Shown here: one piece after another, positions 1 to 7,598 of the stretch
How the letters are laid out: each line of letters opens with the position of its first letter
Position numbering within the stretch: the stretch's first letter is position 1
Assembly: GCF_000176175.1 (NCBI RefSeq)
Contig: NZ_ACZP01000013.1
Coordinates: 186,001-250,000 of the forward strand
Length of the DNA stretch: 64,000 bases
Reading direction: 5' to 3'
Source of the DNA: Vibrio furnissii CIP 102972
Lineage (GTDB): Bacteria > Pseudomonadota > Gammaproteobacteria > Enterobacterales > Vibrionaceae
Position numbers and translations under genes: made by a program
The notes under the pieces: model-generated
Seen by the model: the letters and a program-made list of their open reading frames with translations, nothing else
What the model was told of the DNA's origin: nothing
Database searches by the model: none

Positions 1-109
1 GCACTTGCACCAGTGAAACGCCGCCAGCGATGGCTTGTTTAACGACGCGGCATAGGGTGTTGAGGTCTTGCTGATCATCAGTGACCAAATAGAGGGTGTA
101 GGGCGTCAT
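1..109 (-). CDS. thiE: Thiamine-phosphate synthase, N-terminal part (runs off window)
   Basis: The reverse strand from 109 encodes 36 residues beginning MTPYTLYLVTDDQQ and ending GGVSLVQV. This matches the first beta strand and the GG-x-LVQ segment at the start of ThiE, which joins HMP-pyrophosphate and thiazole phosphate to make thiamine phosphate in the cytoplasm. The rest lies outside the window. The start codon overlaps the stop of the upstream 41-codon frame (ATGA), and a GGAGG ribosome binding site lies inside the end of that frame, so the two are translationally coupled. The TPP riboswitch at 369-473 should control the transcript. The call rests on a short N-terminus only. Confidence 0.8.
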   Translation of the reverse strand, partial: MTPYTLYLVTDDQQDLNTLCRVVKQAIAGGVSLVQV

Positions 110-231
110 GCGGTCGCCTCCGTGGTTTTGAGTTGGGCACTGCGCGGATCGTTGTACGCATCGTTGCCGCTGGCAGAACTGGCCAGCGTGAGAACCGTTG
201 AGGTGTGACATTGAAGGTTTGAATGAGGCAT
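106..231 (-). pseudogene. 41-codon ORF, probable decayed and internally deleted thiD relic
   Basis: The frame starts at 231 behind a good AGGAG site and ends at 106-108, overlapping thiE by ATGA. Its N-terminus contains VLTLASSASGNDA, which aligns with the VLTIAGSDSGGGA nucleotide-binding segment at the start of ThiD (HMP/HMP-P kinase). Most differences are single-base changes (GGT to AGT, GAC to GCC, GGT to GAT), which suggests decay. The remaining residues do not resemble ThiD, and a real ThiD is about 260 residues, so most of the gene is gone. What is kept, the ribosome binding site and the coupling to thiE, may be under selection as a translational leader. The alternative is a short leader peptide unrelated to ThiD. 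Confidence 0.45.
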
Positions 232-368
232 TGGGGCTCCTAATCTTCGACGATCAGGAACCGGTTTAGCGCCACAACACGAGGGAAGGATTCGAGTGCT
301 GGGCGGCTAAAGCCATACGCTGGGCGAGGCGCTCACATCATTGGGGCGCATTATATCGCGAAGCGTAC
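232..368 (-). other. Leader between riboswitch and first thi ORF
   Basis: This stretch has no complete gene. A frame without an ATG reads about 30 codons and ends NRFLIVED-stop directly before the AGGAG site at 236-240. It may be chance or further remnant of a lost thi gene. It probably carries the expression platform of the riboswitch. Confidence 0.35.
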
Positions 369-473
369 ATAGTTCCCTACGTCAGTGCGAACTGAATCAG
401 GTTCTACGGGTCTTGCATCGCTGCCGCAAGGGCAGTGGGTGGCAATCTCAGCCCAAGTGGGCTCCCCGACTAT
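369..473 (-). ncRNA. TPP riboswitch (THI element)
   Basis: Read on the minus strand, the hallmarks occur in the right order: P1 arm AUAGU (473-469), GGGGAGC, the CUGAGA box (451-446), ACCC, ACCUGAU (402-396), CGUAGGGA (about 381-374) and the closing P1 arm ACUAU (373-369). The variable P3 extension is the GC-rich stretch around 415-440. It precedes the thiD relic and thiE and should reduce their expression when thiamine pyrophosphate is plentiful. The expression platform lies in 232-368; I see no convincing T-tract terminator, so control may act on translation. Confidence 0.92.
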
Positions 474-523
474 CAGCGTCGATGATAGCAGATGTGTGGC
501 GCGCGGAGCTAGGTTCGCGTGAT

Positions 524-572
524 GTTGCCGCTGAACATGCGGGAAGCTGAACGTGCAGGAATCAGCGGCAAC
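524..572. repeat. 11-bp inverted repeat, 27-nt loop
   Basis: GTTGCCGCTGA (524-534) is exactly complementary to TCAGCGGCAAC (562-572). It lies just downstream of the ABC ATPase stop (580) and upstream of the TPP riboswitch. There is no T-tract, so it is not a standard terminator. It could stabilise the 3' end of the ABC operon mRNA. Confidence 0.5.
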
Positions 573-579
573 GGGCAGG

Positions 580-1962
580 TTAGAGGCGAATGATCTGATG
601 ACAGGTTTTACTCAGCGCCACTTTGTCGTGACTGATCAACACCAGCGCGCAGCCCATTTCCTGTGTCAGCGCCGTCATGAGCTGCAACGTGCTGGCGGCT
701 GTCACGGGGTCGAGGCGCGAAGTGGGTTCATCGGCAATCAAGAGTTTGGGTTTCATCAGCAACGCGCGCAAAATTGCAAAGCGTTGCAGCTCTCCCCCAG
801 ACACTTGAGTCACTTTGCGCCCGAGCAGTTGCATCGACAATTTGAGCTTGGTCATCAGCGGCTCAATACGGGCCGGGTCGATGGTGTGACGCTGACACAA
901 ATCGCTCAGCAGTGTGTGCAGCGTTGCACTTTTCGGCAGCGCACTTGGCGGATCTTGATACAGCTTGAGCACATCGCCTGTCGTAAATGGTGTGGTGTGC
1001 CGCAACGTGCCGCCGGTGGCGCGTTTGAGGCCGACCAGAATGTCCGCCAATGTGGATTTGCCACACCCGCTGTCTCCGCTGATGCCCAGAATTTCGCCCT
1101 GTGCGATGGAAAAATTAAGCTGTTCAAACAGCGTGCGATCGCCGTAATGCATACTCAGGTTTTCCACGTGCAGCACCGGCTGACCAACGGTCGGTAGCGA
1201 TGCGCTTGGCCAGAAACGCGGGTCGGCGGCGATCAGCGCTTTGGCGTAGTCCGATTGCGGCGCGCTCAACACTTGTTGCGCAGGCCCTCGCTCTTGCACC
1301 ACGCCTTTTTTCATCACGATGATTTCGCCGCCCAATTGCTGCGCGACTTCAATGTCGTGCGTGATGGTCAGCACCGCGCCGCGCTGTTTATGGCTGAGCA
1401 ACTGCGCGATGATTTGGTCGCGGCGGCTGACGTCCAAGCCTTTGGTTGGCTCATCGGCAATCAGCAATTCGCCACCGGCTTGGGTCGCGCACAAATAGGC
1501 CACGCGCTGCGCCATTCCGCCGGATAATTGATGCGGGAATTTCGCCATGTCGTCACCCAGTTCAACGCCCTGAAATGCGGCTTGAGTATGGGTGTGCGCT
1601 TGCGTGGGATCGCCATTGACCACCTCGTGCACTTCGCGCACCTGCTCGCCCACTGCCATCAGCGGGCTTAGCGCGTACCACGGCTCTTGTGGCAAAACGG
1701 CCAGCTTTTTTCCCCACAGCTGTTGGCGCGCGTCGTGGCTAAGATCGCGCTGCGCGTCGCCAAATAGCGTCACGTCGCCTTGCATGGTCAACGTTTCCGG
1801 CAAGGTGCCGATAATGGCGTTGGCCATCAGGCTTTTGCCCGAACCGGTTTCGCCCAAAATCGTGACCGCTTCACCGCGACGAAGCTCAAATGACAGCGGC
1901 TCAACCAAGGTTTGCTCACCGGCTTGAATCGACAACTGCTCGACGTTCAATAACACACTCAT
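580..1962 (-). CDS. ABC importer ATPase, two fused nucleotide-binding domains (Opp/Nik/Cnt type)
   Basis: This 460-residue protein carries two complete ATPase modules in one chain. The first has Walker A GETGSGKS (about 37-44), signature LSGGMAQR (about 147-154) and LLIADEPT. The second has Walker A GDSGCGKS, signature VSGGELQR and a second LLIADEPT. It would energise the two permeases encoded upstream and replaces the separate D and F (or NikD/NikE) subunits of related importers. I chose the ATG at 1962 (MSVLLNVEQL) because it overlaps the stop of the preceding permease by ATGA; the frame is open further upstream but that stretch lies inside the permease gene. It is the last gene of the operon. 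Confidence 0.88.
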   Translation of the reverse strand: MSVLLNVEQLSIQAGEQTLVEPLSFELRRGEAVTILGETGSGKSLMANAIIGTLPETLTMQGDVTLFGDAQRDLSHDARQQLWGKKLAVLPQEPWYALSPLMAVGEQVREVHEVVNGDPTQAHTHTQAAFQGVELGDDMAKFPHQLSGGMAQRVAYLCATQAGGELLIADEPTKGLDVSRRDQIIAQLLSHKQRGAVLTITHDIEVAQQLGGEIIVMKKGVVQERGPAQQVLSAPQSDYAKALIAADPRFWPSASLPTVGQPVLHVENLSMHYGDRTLFEQLNFSIAQGEILGISGDSGCGKSTLADILVGLKRATGGTLRHTTPFTTGDVLKLYQDPPSALPKSATLHTLLSDLCQRHTIDPARIEPLMTKLKLSMQLLGRKVTQVSGGELQRFAILRALLMKPKLLIADEPTSRLDPVTAASTLQLMTALTQEMGCALVLISHDKVALSKTCHQIIRL

Positions 1963-2747
1963 GCCTGCTTTCCTCGTGCCAACAGGTGAAAACTCATCAC
2001 TAACAAAAACACCACCACAATCGGTTGAACCAGCACCCACGGCGCCTGTTGGTAATAGCGGAACAGCTCGACCATCATCAAACCGAGTTCGGCCGCAGGC
2101 GGCTTAAGGCCAACGTACAAAAAGCCAATGGAGGCCAGCGCCAGAATGGCGTTGCCAGCACCAAAGCAGCCGAGGGTAAACAGGTCGGTGCGTAGCTCCG
2201 GCCACAGGTGGCGTTTGAACTGATACCAAACGCCAAAGCCGTACAAACGCGAGGCTTCGATTTCGGGCGACCGTAATAAGCTTAAGGTGCGGCTACGCAC
2301 GACGCGGAAATATTCCACCCACAACATCAACGAGATGGCGAGATAGAGGATCAAAAACGAGCCCGGCACCATGGCGCCAAACAGCAGCACCAGAATCAGC
2401 CCCGGCATGGCGAGCAACATATTGACCAACCACGAGAGCGACTTATCCCACCAGCCGCCTTTCCACGCGGCGGTCACGCCAGCCAGCAAACCCAAAGCGG
2501 CCGAGGTGACCACGCTCACCACCGCCATCAGCAGGGAAGTGCTCACGGCGCTTGCTAAGCGGGCGTAGTTGCTGCGGCCATAATGATCGCGCCCCAGCGG
2601 CTCTTGCCATGAGGGCGAGGCAAAGGCTTGCGCCAAGGATTGCTGCGCGGGATCGCCGCGGTAAATCAGGGCTTCAAAGAGAGCAAAGACCACCAACGCG
2701 GCGAGAATGCTCATGCCGACCCATTGACTGCGCGAAAGCTGTTTCAT
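1959..2747 (-). CDS. ABC importer permease (DppC/NikC type)
   Basis: A 262-residue inner membrane protein with an N-terminal helix, a periplasmic stretch containing GRDHYGR (related to the GTDxxGRD region of DppC-type permeases), then about five helices with the EIEASRLYG coupling-loop region. It pairs with the DppB-like permease encoded just upstream to form the channel. It overlaps both neighbours by 4 bp, showing tight translational coupling. The family imports peptides, nickel or metal-opine complexes, and the sequence alone does not say which. Confidence 0.88.
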   Translation of the reverse strand: MKQLSRSQWVGMSILAALVVFALFEALIYRGDPAQQSLAQAFASPSWQEPLGRDHYGRSNYARLASAVSTSLLMAVVSVVTSAALGLLAGVTAAWKGGWWDKSLSWLVNMLLAMPGLILVLLFGAMVPGSFLILYLAISLMLWVEYFRVVRSRTLSLLRSPEIEASRLYGFGVWYQFKRHLWPELRTDLFTLGCFGAGNAILALASIGFLYVGLKPPAAELGLMMVELFRYYQQAPWVLVQPIVVVFLLVMSFHLLARGKQA

Positions 2748-3697
2748 GCCATCACCGCCTTGGTCGCCAAACGCTGACGTGGATCGAGCCAGTACTGCGC
2801 GACATCGACCAGCGTGTTGATGGCCACAAACAGCAGCCCCATCAACAGCGCCGCGCCTTGAATCATGGGAATATCACGACGAAAAATCGCGTGTGACAAG
2901 GCGTGGCCGATGCCCGGCCAAGAGAACAGCGATTCAATCATCACAATGCCTTCGACTAAACTGACGGCCTGAATGCCGACAAACGCCATCACTGGCAGCG
3001 CAATATTGAGCTGCGCGTGACGGGTAAACGCTTGCTGATGGTTCAGCCCTTTTAAGCGCGCGAACTGAAAATAAGGCGAGTTCAGGACCTGATGCGTCGC
3101 GTTGCGAATCATTCGACTCGACATCGCAGCCATGCTCAGCGCCAGCGCCATTGCAGGCAGCACCAGATATTCGACGCTGCCAAACCCGGCAACGGGGAAC
3201 AGGTTGAAATGGAGCGCAAACACCAACACCAACAACAAACCAATCAGAAACACCGGCTGCGCTTTGATGATGATAGACCCAAACAGCGCCGCGTGATCGC
3301 TCCACTGATTGGCGCGGCGACCGCAATACAGCCCCACCGGAATGGCGATCAGCAGCGACAGCGCTGTCGCGGCCGCAGCCAGTAGCAAGGAATGCCCCAA
3401 CTGGTGCGAGAGCGCAGCGATCACCGGCTCACCGCTGACCAGCGAATTCCCGAGATTAAAATGCAACAGATCCCATAACCAGTTGAAATACAGCTCAAAT
3501 CCAGAGCGATCCAGCCCCAATTCTGCCTGCACCGCTTGCGCGGCTTCGGCATTCACGTAGTCATAGCCGTAACGCCCGGCAGCGATGCGGTAGGCGATGT
3601 CGCCCGGAATCAGTCGCATCAACACGAAGGTCAACGTGCCGACCGACCACGCCACAAACAGCGCTTGGTACAAACGAGATAGCAAAATCTTAGTCAT
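2744..3697 (-). CDS. ABC importer permease (DppB/NikB type)
   Basis: A 317-residue inner membrane permease. The start MTKILLSRLYQ at 3697 overlaps the end of the substrate-binding protein gene and has a GGAG motif upstream. Features of the DppB family are the LMRLIPGD segment after the first helix, the LG-NSLVSGEPV region, and the EGIVMIESLFSWPGIG motif near the C-terminus. It is the second gene of the four-gene operon. It forms the membrane pore with the neighbouring DppC-like permease. Confidence 0.88.
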   Translation of the reverse strand: MTKILLSRLYQALFVAWSVGTLTFVLMRLIPGDIAYRIAAGRYGYDYVNAEAAQAVQAELGLDRSGFELYFNWLWDLLHFNLGNSLVSGEPVIAALSHQLGHSLLLAAAATALSLLIAIPVGLYCGRRANQWSDHAALFGSIIIKAQPVFLIGLLLVLVFALHFNLFPVAGFGSVEYLVLPAMALALSMAAMSSRMIRNATHQVLNSPYFQFARLKGLNHQQAFTRHAQLNIALPVMAFVGIQAVSLVEGIVMIESLFSWPGIGHALSHAIFRRDIPMIQGAALLMGLLFVAINTLVDVAQYWLDPRQRLATKAVMA

Positions 3698-5279
3698 GGA
3701 AACGCATCTCCGACACGCGGTAATTGATTTCAAACGGGTCGAATGAGAAGCCGTCGAGGTGGCGATTGACCGCGACAATCTGGCGGTAATAGGTCACCGG
3801 GATCAGCGGCATTTCGTCGGCCAGTACCGTGGCGGCTTGCTGTGCTAACTGGCGATACTGCGCCGGGTCGGCTTCGCCGGAGAGTTGTTCGAGCAACGCG
3901 CTAAAGGTGTTGGAGGACCAGTGCATTGGCCCCCAGTCGGCGCCTTTCTCGGTTGCAAAATCGTTCATCAGGAGCGGCAGGGGATCGGCCAACGTGCCGA
4001 AGTTGCGGGCGATGAGCGCCATCTCCAAGCTGTTGTCGTGGTGCTTGGCTGGAATGGCACTGGAGTTATCAATCGAGATCTGCACATCGATGCCCAGTGC
4101 GCGCCATTGGGCTTGCAGCGCGGTGGCGATGAGCGGCAGTTCTGGGCGGTCTGCGTAAGTCACCAACTGCACACGAAATACCTGGCCGTCGCGTTGCAAC
4201 AGCCCTTGCGCATTGGCATGCCACCCTTGTGCGCTCAGCAACGCTTTGGCTTGTTGCAGCTTGTCTGCATGATGATTGTTCGCGAGCTGATCGTCCGCGC
4301 GCTGATTGTTGACGTGAGCGGTATCGGGTTGATGATCATGCTGCGCGATGTGCCACGCGCCCAGCGCGGGCGAAAACAGTTGGTATGCTTCAGAGCCAGG
4401 CAGGCGCAGCACCGATTGCGCGATGCCTTCGCGATCCAGAGCCAAACTCAGTGCTTGTCGCACGGTTTTGTCATTCAGAAACGGGTGCGCGTTGTTGAGT
4501 TTAACCAACACCGTGCGCGGCATCGATTCCACATGCAGGTCGATATTTTTTGCCGCTTGCAGTGTGCTGATGCTGATGGGATCAAGGGTGTAGACCAAAT
4601 CCGCTTGACCGCTTTGCGCCAACAAGGCGCGGCTTTCTGAGCGATGACCGGCTAGGTATTCCACCGTCTCGATATGCGCGGGCGTGCCCCAATAGGCGTC
4701 AAAACGCGTCACTTTGGCCTTGTGCGGCGCTTGTAAGCTCGCAATCTGATACGGGCCAGTGCCTTGCAATTGAATCACTTTGCCGCTGGCGTCCATGGAG
4801 CTTGGCGCGATAATCGCGGTGGAGTAGTGCGCCAGCACCGAGGGCAGCGCGCGGTATGGGCGATCCAGCGTGATGACCACGCGATCGTTCAACGCGCTGA
4901 TCGACTGAATCGGCACTTGGCGAATCACGCCCGGTTTGGCGAGCGCGAGATTGAGCGACTGCGCTGCCGCTTGCGCATTGAGCAGTGTGCCATCGTGAAA
5001 CTGCACGTTCGGACGAAGGGTGAATGTCCAGCTCAGGCCGTCATCACTTTGTTGCCAGCTTTGCGCCAACAGCGGGTAAGGTTCGGCGTCATCGTTGATG
5101 CCAACCAGCGATTCCACCACTTGTAGACGGGAGAACACAAACCCGTCTTTCGACAGATCCTGACTGTTGAATTCAAACGGGCCAGAAATAGAGAGCGTGT
5201 CGTGCGTCGGGGCAGAAGGTTTCCAAAATAGAGTTGCGCCCACGCCCAACACCAGAGCGAGTATCAATAGCTTTTTCAT
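3690..5279 (-). CDS. ABC importer substrate-binding protein, family 5 (metal/peptide/metallophore)
   Basis: A 529-residue periplasmic protein of the DppA/NikA/CntA class. It begins MKKLLILALVLGVGATLF, a signal peptide or membrane anchor without a lipobox cysteine. Family landmarks are the ESLVG segment, LAQSWQQSDDGLSWTFTLRPNVQFHDG, and the LNNAHPFLNDKTVRQALSLALDRE region. The start at 5279 is preceded by GGAA. The first gene of the operon, it lies 16 bp from a Zur-box palindrome and 42 bp from a Fur box, which points to a metal or metallophore substrate rather than nutrient peptide. An insertion rich in His, Asp, Gln and Asn around residues 345-370 (HDHQPDT... NNHHADK) could bind metal. Confidence 0.85.
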   Translation of the reverse strand: MKKLLILALVLGVGATLFWKPSAPTHDTLSISGPFEFNSQDLSKDGFVFSRLQVVESLVGINDDAEPYPLLAQSWQQSDDGLSWTFTLRPNVQFHDGTLLNAQAAAQSLNLALAKPGVIRQVPIQSISALNDRVVITLDRPYRALPSVLAHYSTAIIAPSSMDASGKVIQLQGTGPYQIASLQAPHKAKVTRFDAYWGTPAHIETVEYLAGHRSESRALLAQSGQADLVYTLDPISISTLQAAKNIDLHVESMPRTVLVKLNNAHPFLNDKTVRQALSLALDREGIAQSVLRLPGSEAYQLFSPALGAWHIAQHDHQPDTAHVNNQRADDQLANNHHADKLQQAKALLSAQGWHANAQGLLQRDGQVFRVQLVTYADRPELPLIATALQAQWRALGIDVQISIDNSSAIPAKHHDNSLEMALIARNFGTLADPLPLLMNDFATEKGADWGPMHWSSNTFSALLEQLSGEADPAQYRQLAQQAATVLADEMPLIPVTYYRQIVAVNRHLDGFSFDPFEINYRVSEMRFHD

Positions 5280-5294
5280 AATTCCATGCTGAAA

Positions 5295-5309
5295 TGTTAT
5301 AACATAACA
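5295..5309. promoter_or_regulatory. Zur box candidate upstream of ABC importer operon
   Basis: TGTTATAACATAACA matches the enterobacterial Zur consensus TGTTATA-N-TATAACA at 13 of 14 palindrome positions. The flank GAAA before it (5291-5294) also matches the extended consensus. It lies 16 bp before the substrate-binding protein start and overlaps a plausible -10, so bound Zur would block transcription when zinc is sufficient. Confidence 0.7.
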
Positions 5310-5320
5310 ATATTGCAGCA

Positions 5321-5335
5321 TGAGAATGGTTCTCA
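5321..5335. promoter_or_regulatory. Fur box candidate upstream of ABC importer operon
   Basis: TGAGAATGGTTCTCA is a near-perfect 7-1-7 inverted repeat (17 bp symmetric with its flanks) and matches TGATAAT-N-ATTATCA at 12 of 14 positions. It lies 42 bp upstream of the start, next to the Zur box. Confidence 0.7.
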
Positions 5336-5365
5336 TGTCTAGTGTAAATTGAATAATCGGAGAAA

Positions 5366-5399
5366 AAAACGGTCCGACCTGAGCGTGGCATCAGGTCGG
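5366..5399 (-). terminator. Terminator of vceR
   Basis: A 9-bp stem CCGACCTGA/TCAGGTCGG (5374-5382 with 5391-5399) is followed on the minus strand by a run of T (positions 5369-5363). It ends the TetR-type regulator transcript before the ABC operon promoter. Confidence 0.8.
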
Positions 5400-5414
5400 T
5401 TTCAGATGAGACGA

Positions 5415-6014
5415 TTAGGCGGCGTAGAGGACAAGAAAGGTATCAACCGCGCGTTGCGTGGCGGCTTTGAGTTCGCTGGCGCTGGGCGCATCGATGGCAC
5501 CCAATGCGAAAGGCTCAATGTGTTCCGCCGACAGTAAGGCTTTGAATTGCATGGCCGCAAACCACGTATCACACCGCTTCAATAAGCCTTTTTTGACCTG
5601 ACTGTCGATATAGTCGCTCAAATGGGTCCAACCGAGTTTAGGGCCATTTTCATAGAATTTACGTCCCACCGAAGAGCGGTCGGCTTCATGAATCGCCATG
5701 CGATAAATGGCCATGGCATCTGGGGTCATCACCGAGCTTAAAAAATTGTAACCAAATTCTAAAAGCGAGGTTTGCATGTCTCGTTTCGGGTCAAGGGCGA
5801 GGAAAGATTGCGCAATTTGCTCGGATGCGGACGATTTCATCACCGCAATAAAGATGGCTTCTTTTGAGCTGAAGTAGTTGTACAGCGTCGCTTTCGAACC
5901 GCCCAACTCTTTCGCAATATAGGACATGGACGTTTGCTCAAACCCTTGCTGTGTAAAGGAATTTTTCGCAATTTCCAAAATCGCCTGTCTTTTTTCTTCG
6001 CTTTTAACTCGCAT
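5415..6014 (-). CDS. vceR: TetR-family repressor of the adjacent efflux operon
   Basis: A 199-residue TetR/AcrR-type regulator. The N-terminal helix-turn-helix spans about residues 10-55 (AILEIAKNSFTQQGFEQTSM, then KATLYNYFSSKEAIF), followed by an all-helical ligand-binding domain. It is transcribed divergently from an outer-membrane/EmrA/EmrB tripartite efflux operon, the same layout as V. cholerae vceR-vceCAB, where VceR represses the pump and is released by hydrophobic toxic compounds. A 17-bp perfect palindrome in the intergenic region is the likely operator. The symbol is assigned from family and context. Confidence 0.75.
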   Translation of the reverse strand: MRVKSEEKRQAILEIAKNSFTQQGFEQTSMSYIAKELGGSKATLYNYFSSKEAIFIAVMKSSASEQIAQSFLALDPKRDMQTSLLEFGYNFLSSVMTPDAMAIYRMAIHEADRSSVGRKFYENGPKLGWTHLSDYIDSQVKKGLLKRCDTWFAAMQFKALLSAEHIEPFALGAIDAPSASELKAATQRAVDTFLVLYAA

Positions 6015-6082
6015 GAACTCGTCTATTCCCAGGGAAAATTGTGGATAATTTTCTCTTGACGATCCCGTTCTGTCAAGAGTAT

Positions 6083-6099
6083 AACCGTACGGTACGGTT
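6083..6099. promoter_or_regulatory. Probable VceR operator, perfect 17-bp palindrome
   Basis: AACCGTAC-G-GTACGGTT is perfectly symmetric and sits between the divergent vceR and vceC starts (6014 and 6120), where both promoters must lie. This is the expected place for a TetR-family operator controlling both genes. Confidence 0.75.
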
Positions 6100-6119
6100 T
6101 AGTTATAAGGTTTCAAAAT

Positions 6120-7574
6120 GTGAAAAACAGTGCCAAACGCCAAGGGCTGCTGCAGAAAGCAGCGCCTTTTTTTTCAATGACTTTACTCAGCACGCTGATT
6201 TTAGCGGGCTGTTCAACGCCCAATCATAGCGATGAATTGGGTACGGTTGCGGATGCCCGTGACCTGCAATCGCAACAAACTTTTGCCAATCATGCCGCGA
6301 TGGACTGGCCATCGGATCATTGGTGGGAACGCTATCAGGATGCGCAGCTCAATCAGCTGATTGACGAAGCGTTCGAACAATCACCGACGCTGCAAATCGC
6401 CATGGCACGCCTGAAAAATGCGCAAGGTCTTGCGCAGCAAGCGGGTGCGGCGCGTTCTCTGAATGTCGGACTGTCTGCCTCGGCGACCGAGAGCAAAGTC
6501 AGCTACCAATATCAGGCCGCGATGCCACCGCACGGTTGGAATGACTACGGTTCGCTCACGCTCAACTTCCAGTATGACTTTGACTTTTGGGGCAAGAACC
6601 GAGCGGCAGTGGTTGCCGCATCGTCTGAACTGGCGGCCGCTGAAGCCGAAGGGGTATCAGCACGGCTGATGCTTGCTACGTCGATTGCCAATGCGTATGC
6701 CGAGTTGGCGCGTCTGTATGCTAACCAACACACGGTGGACGCGGCGCTGGGCGTGCGTAACAAAACCGTCGAACTGCTGCAAAAACGCTATGACAACGGG
6801 CTGGAAACCTTAGGTTCGGTGAGTCAGGCCAGAGCAATTGCGGCCAGCGTAGAAGCGGAATTGCTCGGCTTGAATGAGTCGATTCAATTACAGAAAAACG
6901 CACTGGCGGCTTTAGCGGGGCAAGGGCCGGATCGCGCATTGACGATTCAGGAACCCCAAGTGGCACTGAATGCGCGTTACGGATTGCCCACCGATGCAGG
7001 TGTTGGTTTGCTTGGCCATCGCGCCGACATCACCGCTGCACGCTGGCGCGCCGAAGCGGCAGCGCAGCGTGTGGGCATTGCGGAAGCGCAATTCTATCCC
7101 GACGTGACGTTGTCTGCGTTTATCGGCTATCAGGCGTTTGGCCTTGATAACCTGTTTAACAGTGGCAACGACGCAGGCGGTATTGGCCCGGCGATTTACT
7201 TGCCGCTGTTTACCGGCGGTCGATTGGACGGCCAATTGACATCGGCGCAGGCGAGTTATCAAGAAGCGGTCGGCGGATACAACGCCACGCTCACCCAAGC
7301 GTTGCATGAAGTGGCTGACGTGGTCACCAGCACGCAGGCGCTGGACAAACGCATCGCCAAAACAGAGGAAGCGGTCGAGCAGGCGCAGCGCGCGTTGCAG
7401 ATTGCCAGCAACCGGTATCAGGGCGGCCTTGCCACCTATCTGGACGTGCTGGTGGCCGAAGAGTCGCTATTGAATAACCAACGAGCGCTGGTGAACTTGC
7501 AGTCACGCGCGTTCAGCTTAGACCTCGCCCTGATCCATGCTTTGGGCGGCGGTTTTCAATCAACACAGTCTTGA
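6120..7574 (+). CDS. vceC: Outer membrane efflux channel (TolC/OprM-like lipoprotein)
   Basis: A 484-residue outer membrane factor of the NodT/OprM type. The signal peptide ends with the lipobox LAGC, giving a lipidated Cys31. Two outer-membrane-efflux repeats follow (about 60-265 and 285-475), containing the typical YQYDFDFWGKNRAAV and YPDVTLSAFIG segments. The start is GTG at 6120, with TAAGG about ten bases upstream. It is first in a three-gene operon with an EmrA-like adaptor and an EmrB-like pump, as in V. cholerae vceCAB. It provides the exit duct for drugs and detergents. Confidence 0.85.
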   Translation: MKNSAKRQGLLQKAAPFFSMTLLSTLILAGCSTPNHSDELGTVADARDLQSQQTFANHAAMDWPSDHWWERYQDAQLNQLIDEAFEQSPTLQIAMARLKNAQGLAQQAGAARSLNVGLSASATESKVSYQYQAAMPPHGWNDYGSLTLNFQYDFDFWGKNRAAVVAASSELAAAEAEGVSARLMLATSIANAYAELARLYANQHTVDAALGVRNKTVELLQKRYDNGLETLGSVSQARAIAASVEAELLGLNESIQLQKNALAALAGQGPDRALTIQEPQVALNARYGLPTDAGVGLLGHRADITAARWRAEAAAQRVGIAEAQFYPDVTLSAFIGYQAFGLDNLFNSGNDAGGIGPAIYLPLFTGGRLDGQLTSAQASYQEAVGGYNATLTQALHEVADVVTSTQALDKRIAKTEEAVEQAQRALQIASNRYQGGLATYLDVLVAEESLLNNQRALVNLQSRAFSLDLALIHALGGGFQSTQS

Positions 7575-7598
7575 TTCGGTTTAAAAGGTTTCTATCCC

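Noticed and set aside
341..1197. Plus-strand frames over the ABC ATPase gene
   Set aside because: They are antisense shadows of a gene with clear Walker and signature motifs; their proteins match no family.
5280..5336. Longer start of the ABC binding protein at 5336
   Set aside because: It would place the start inside the Fur box; the ATG at 5279 begins the signal peptide directly.
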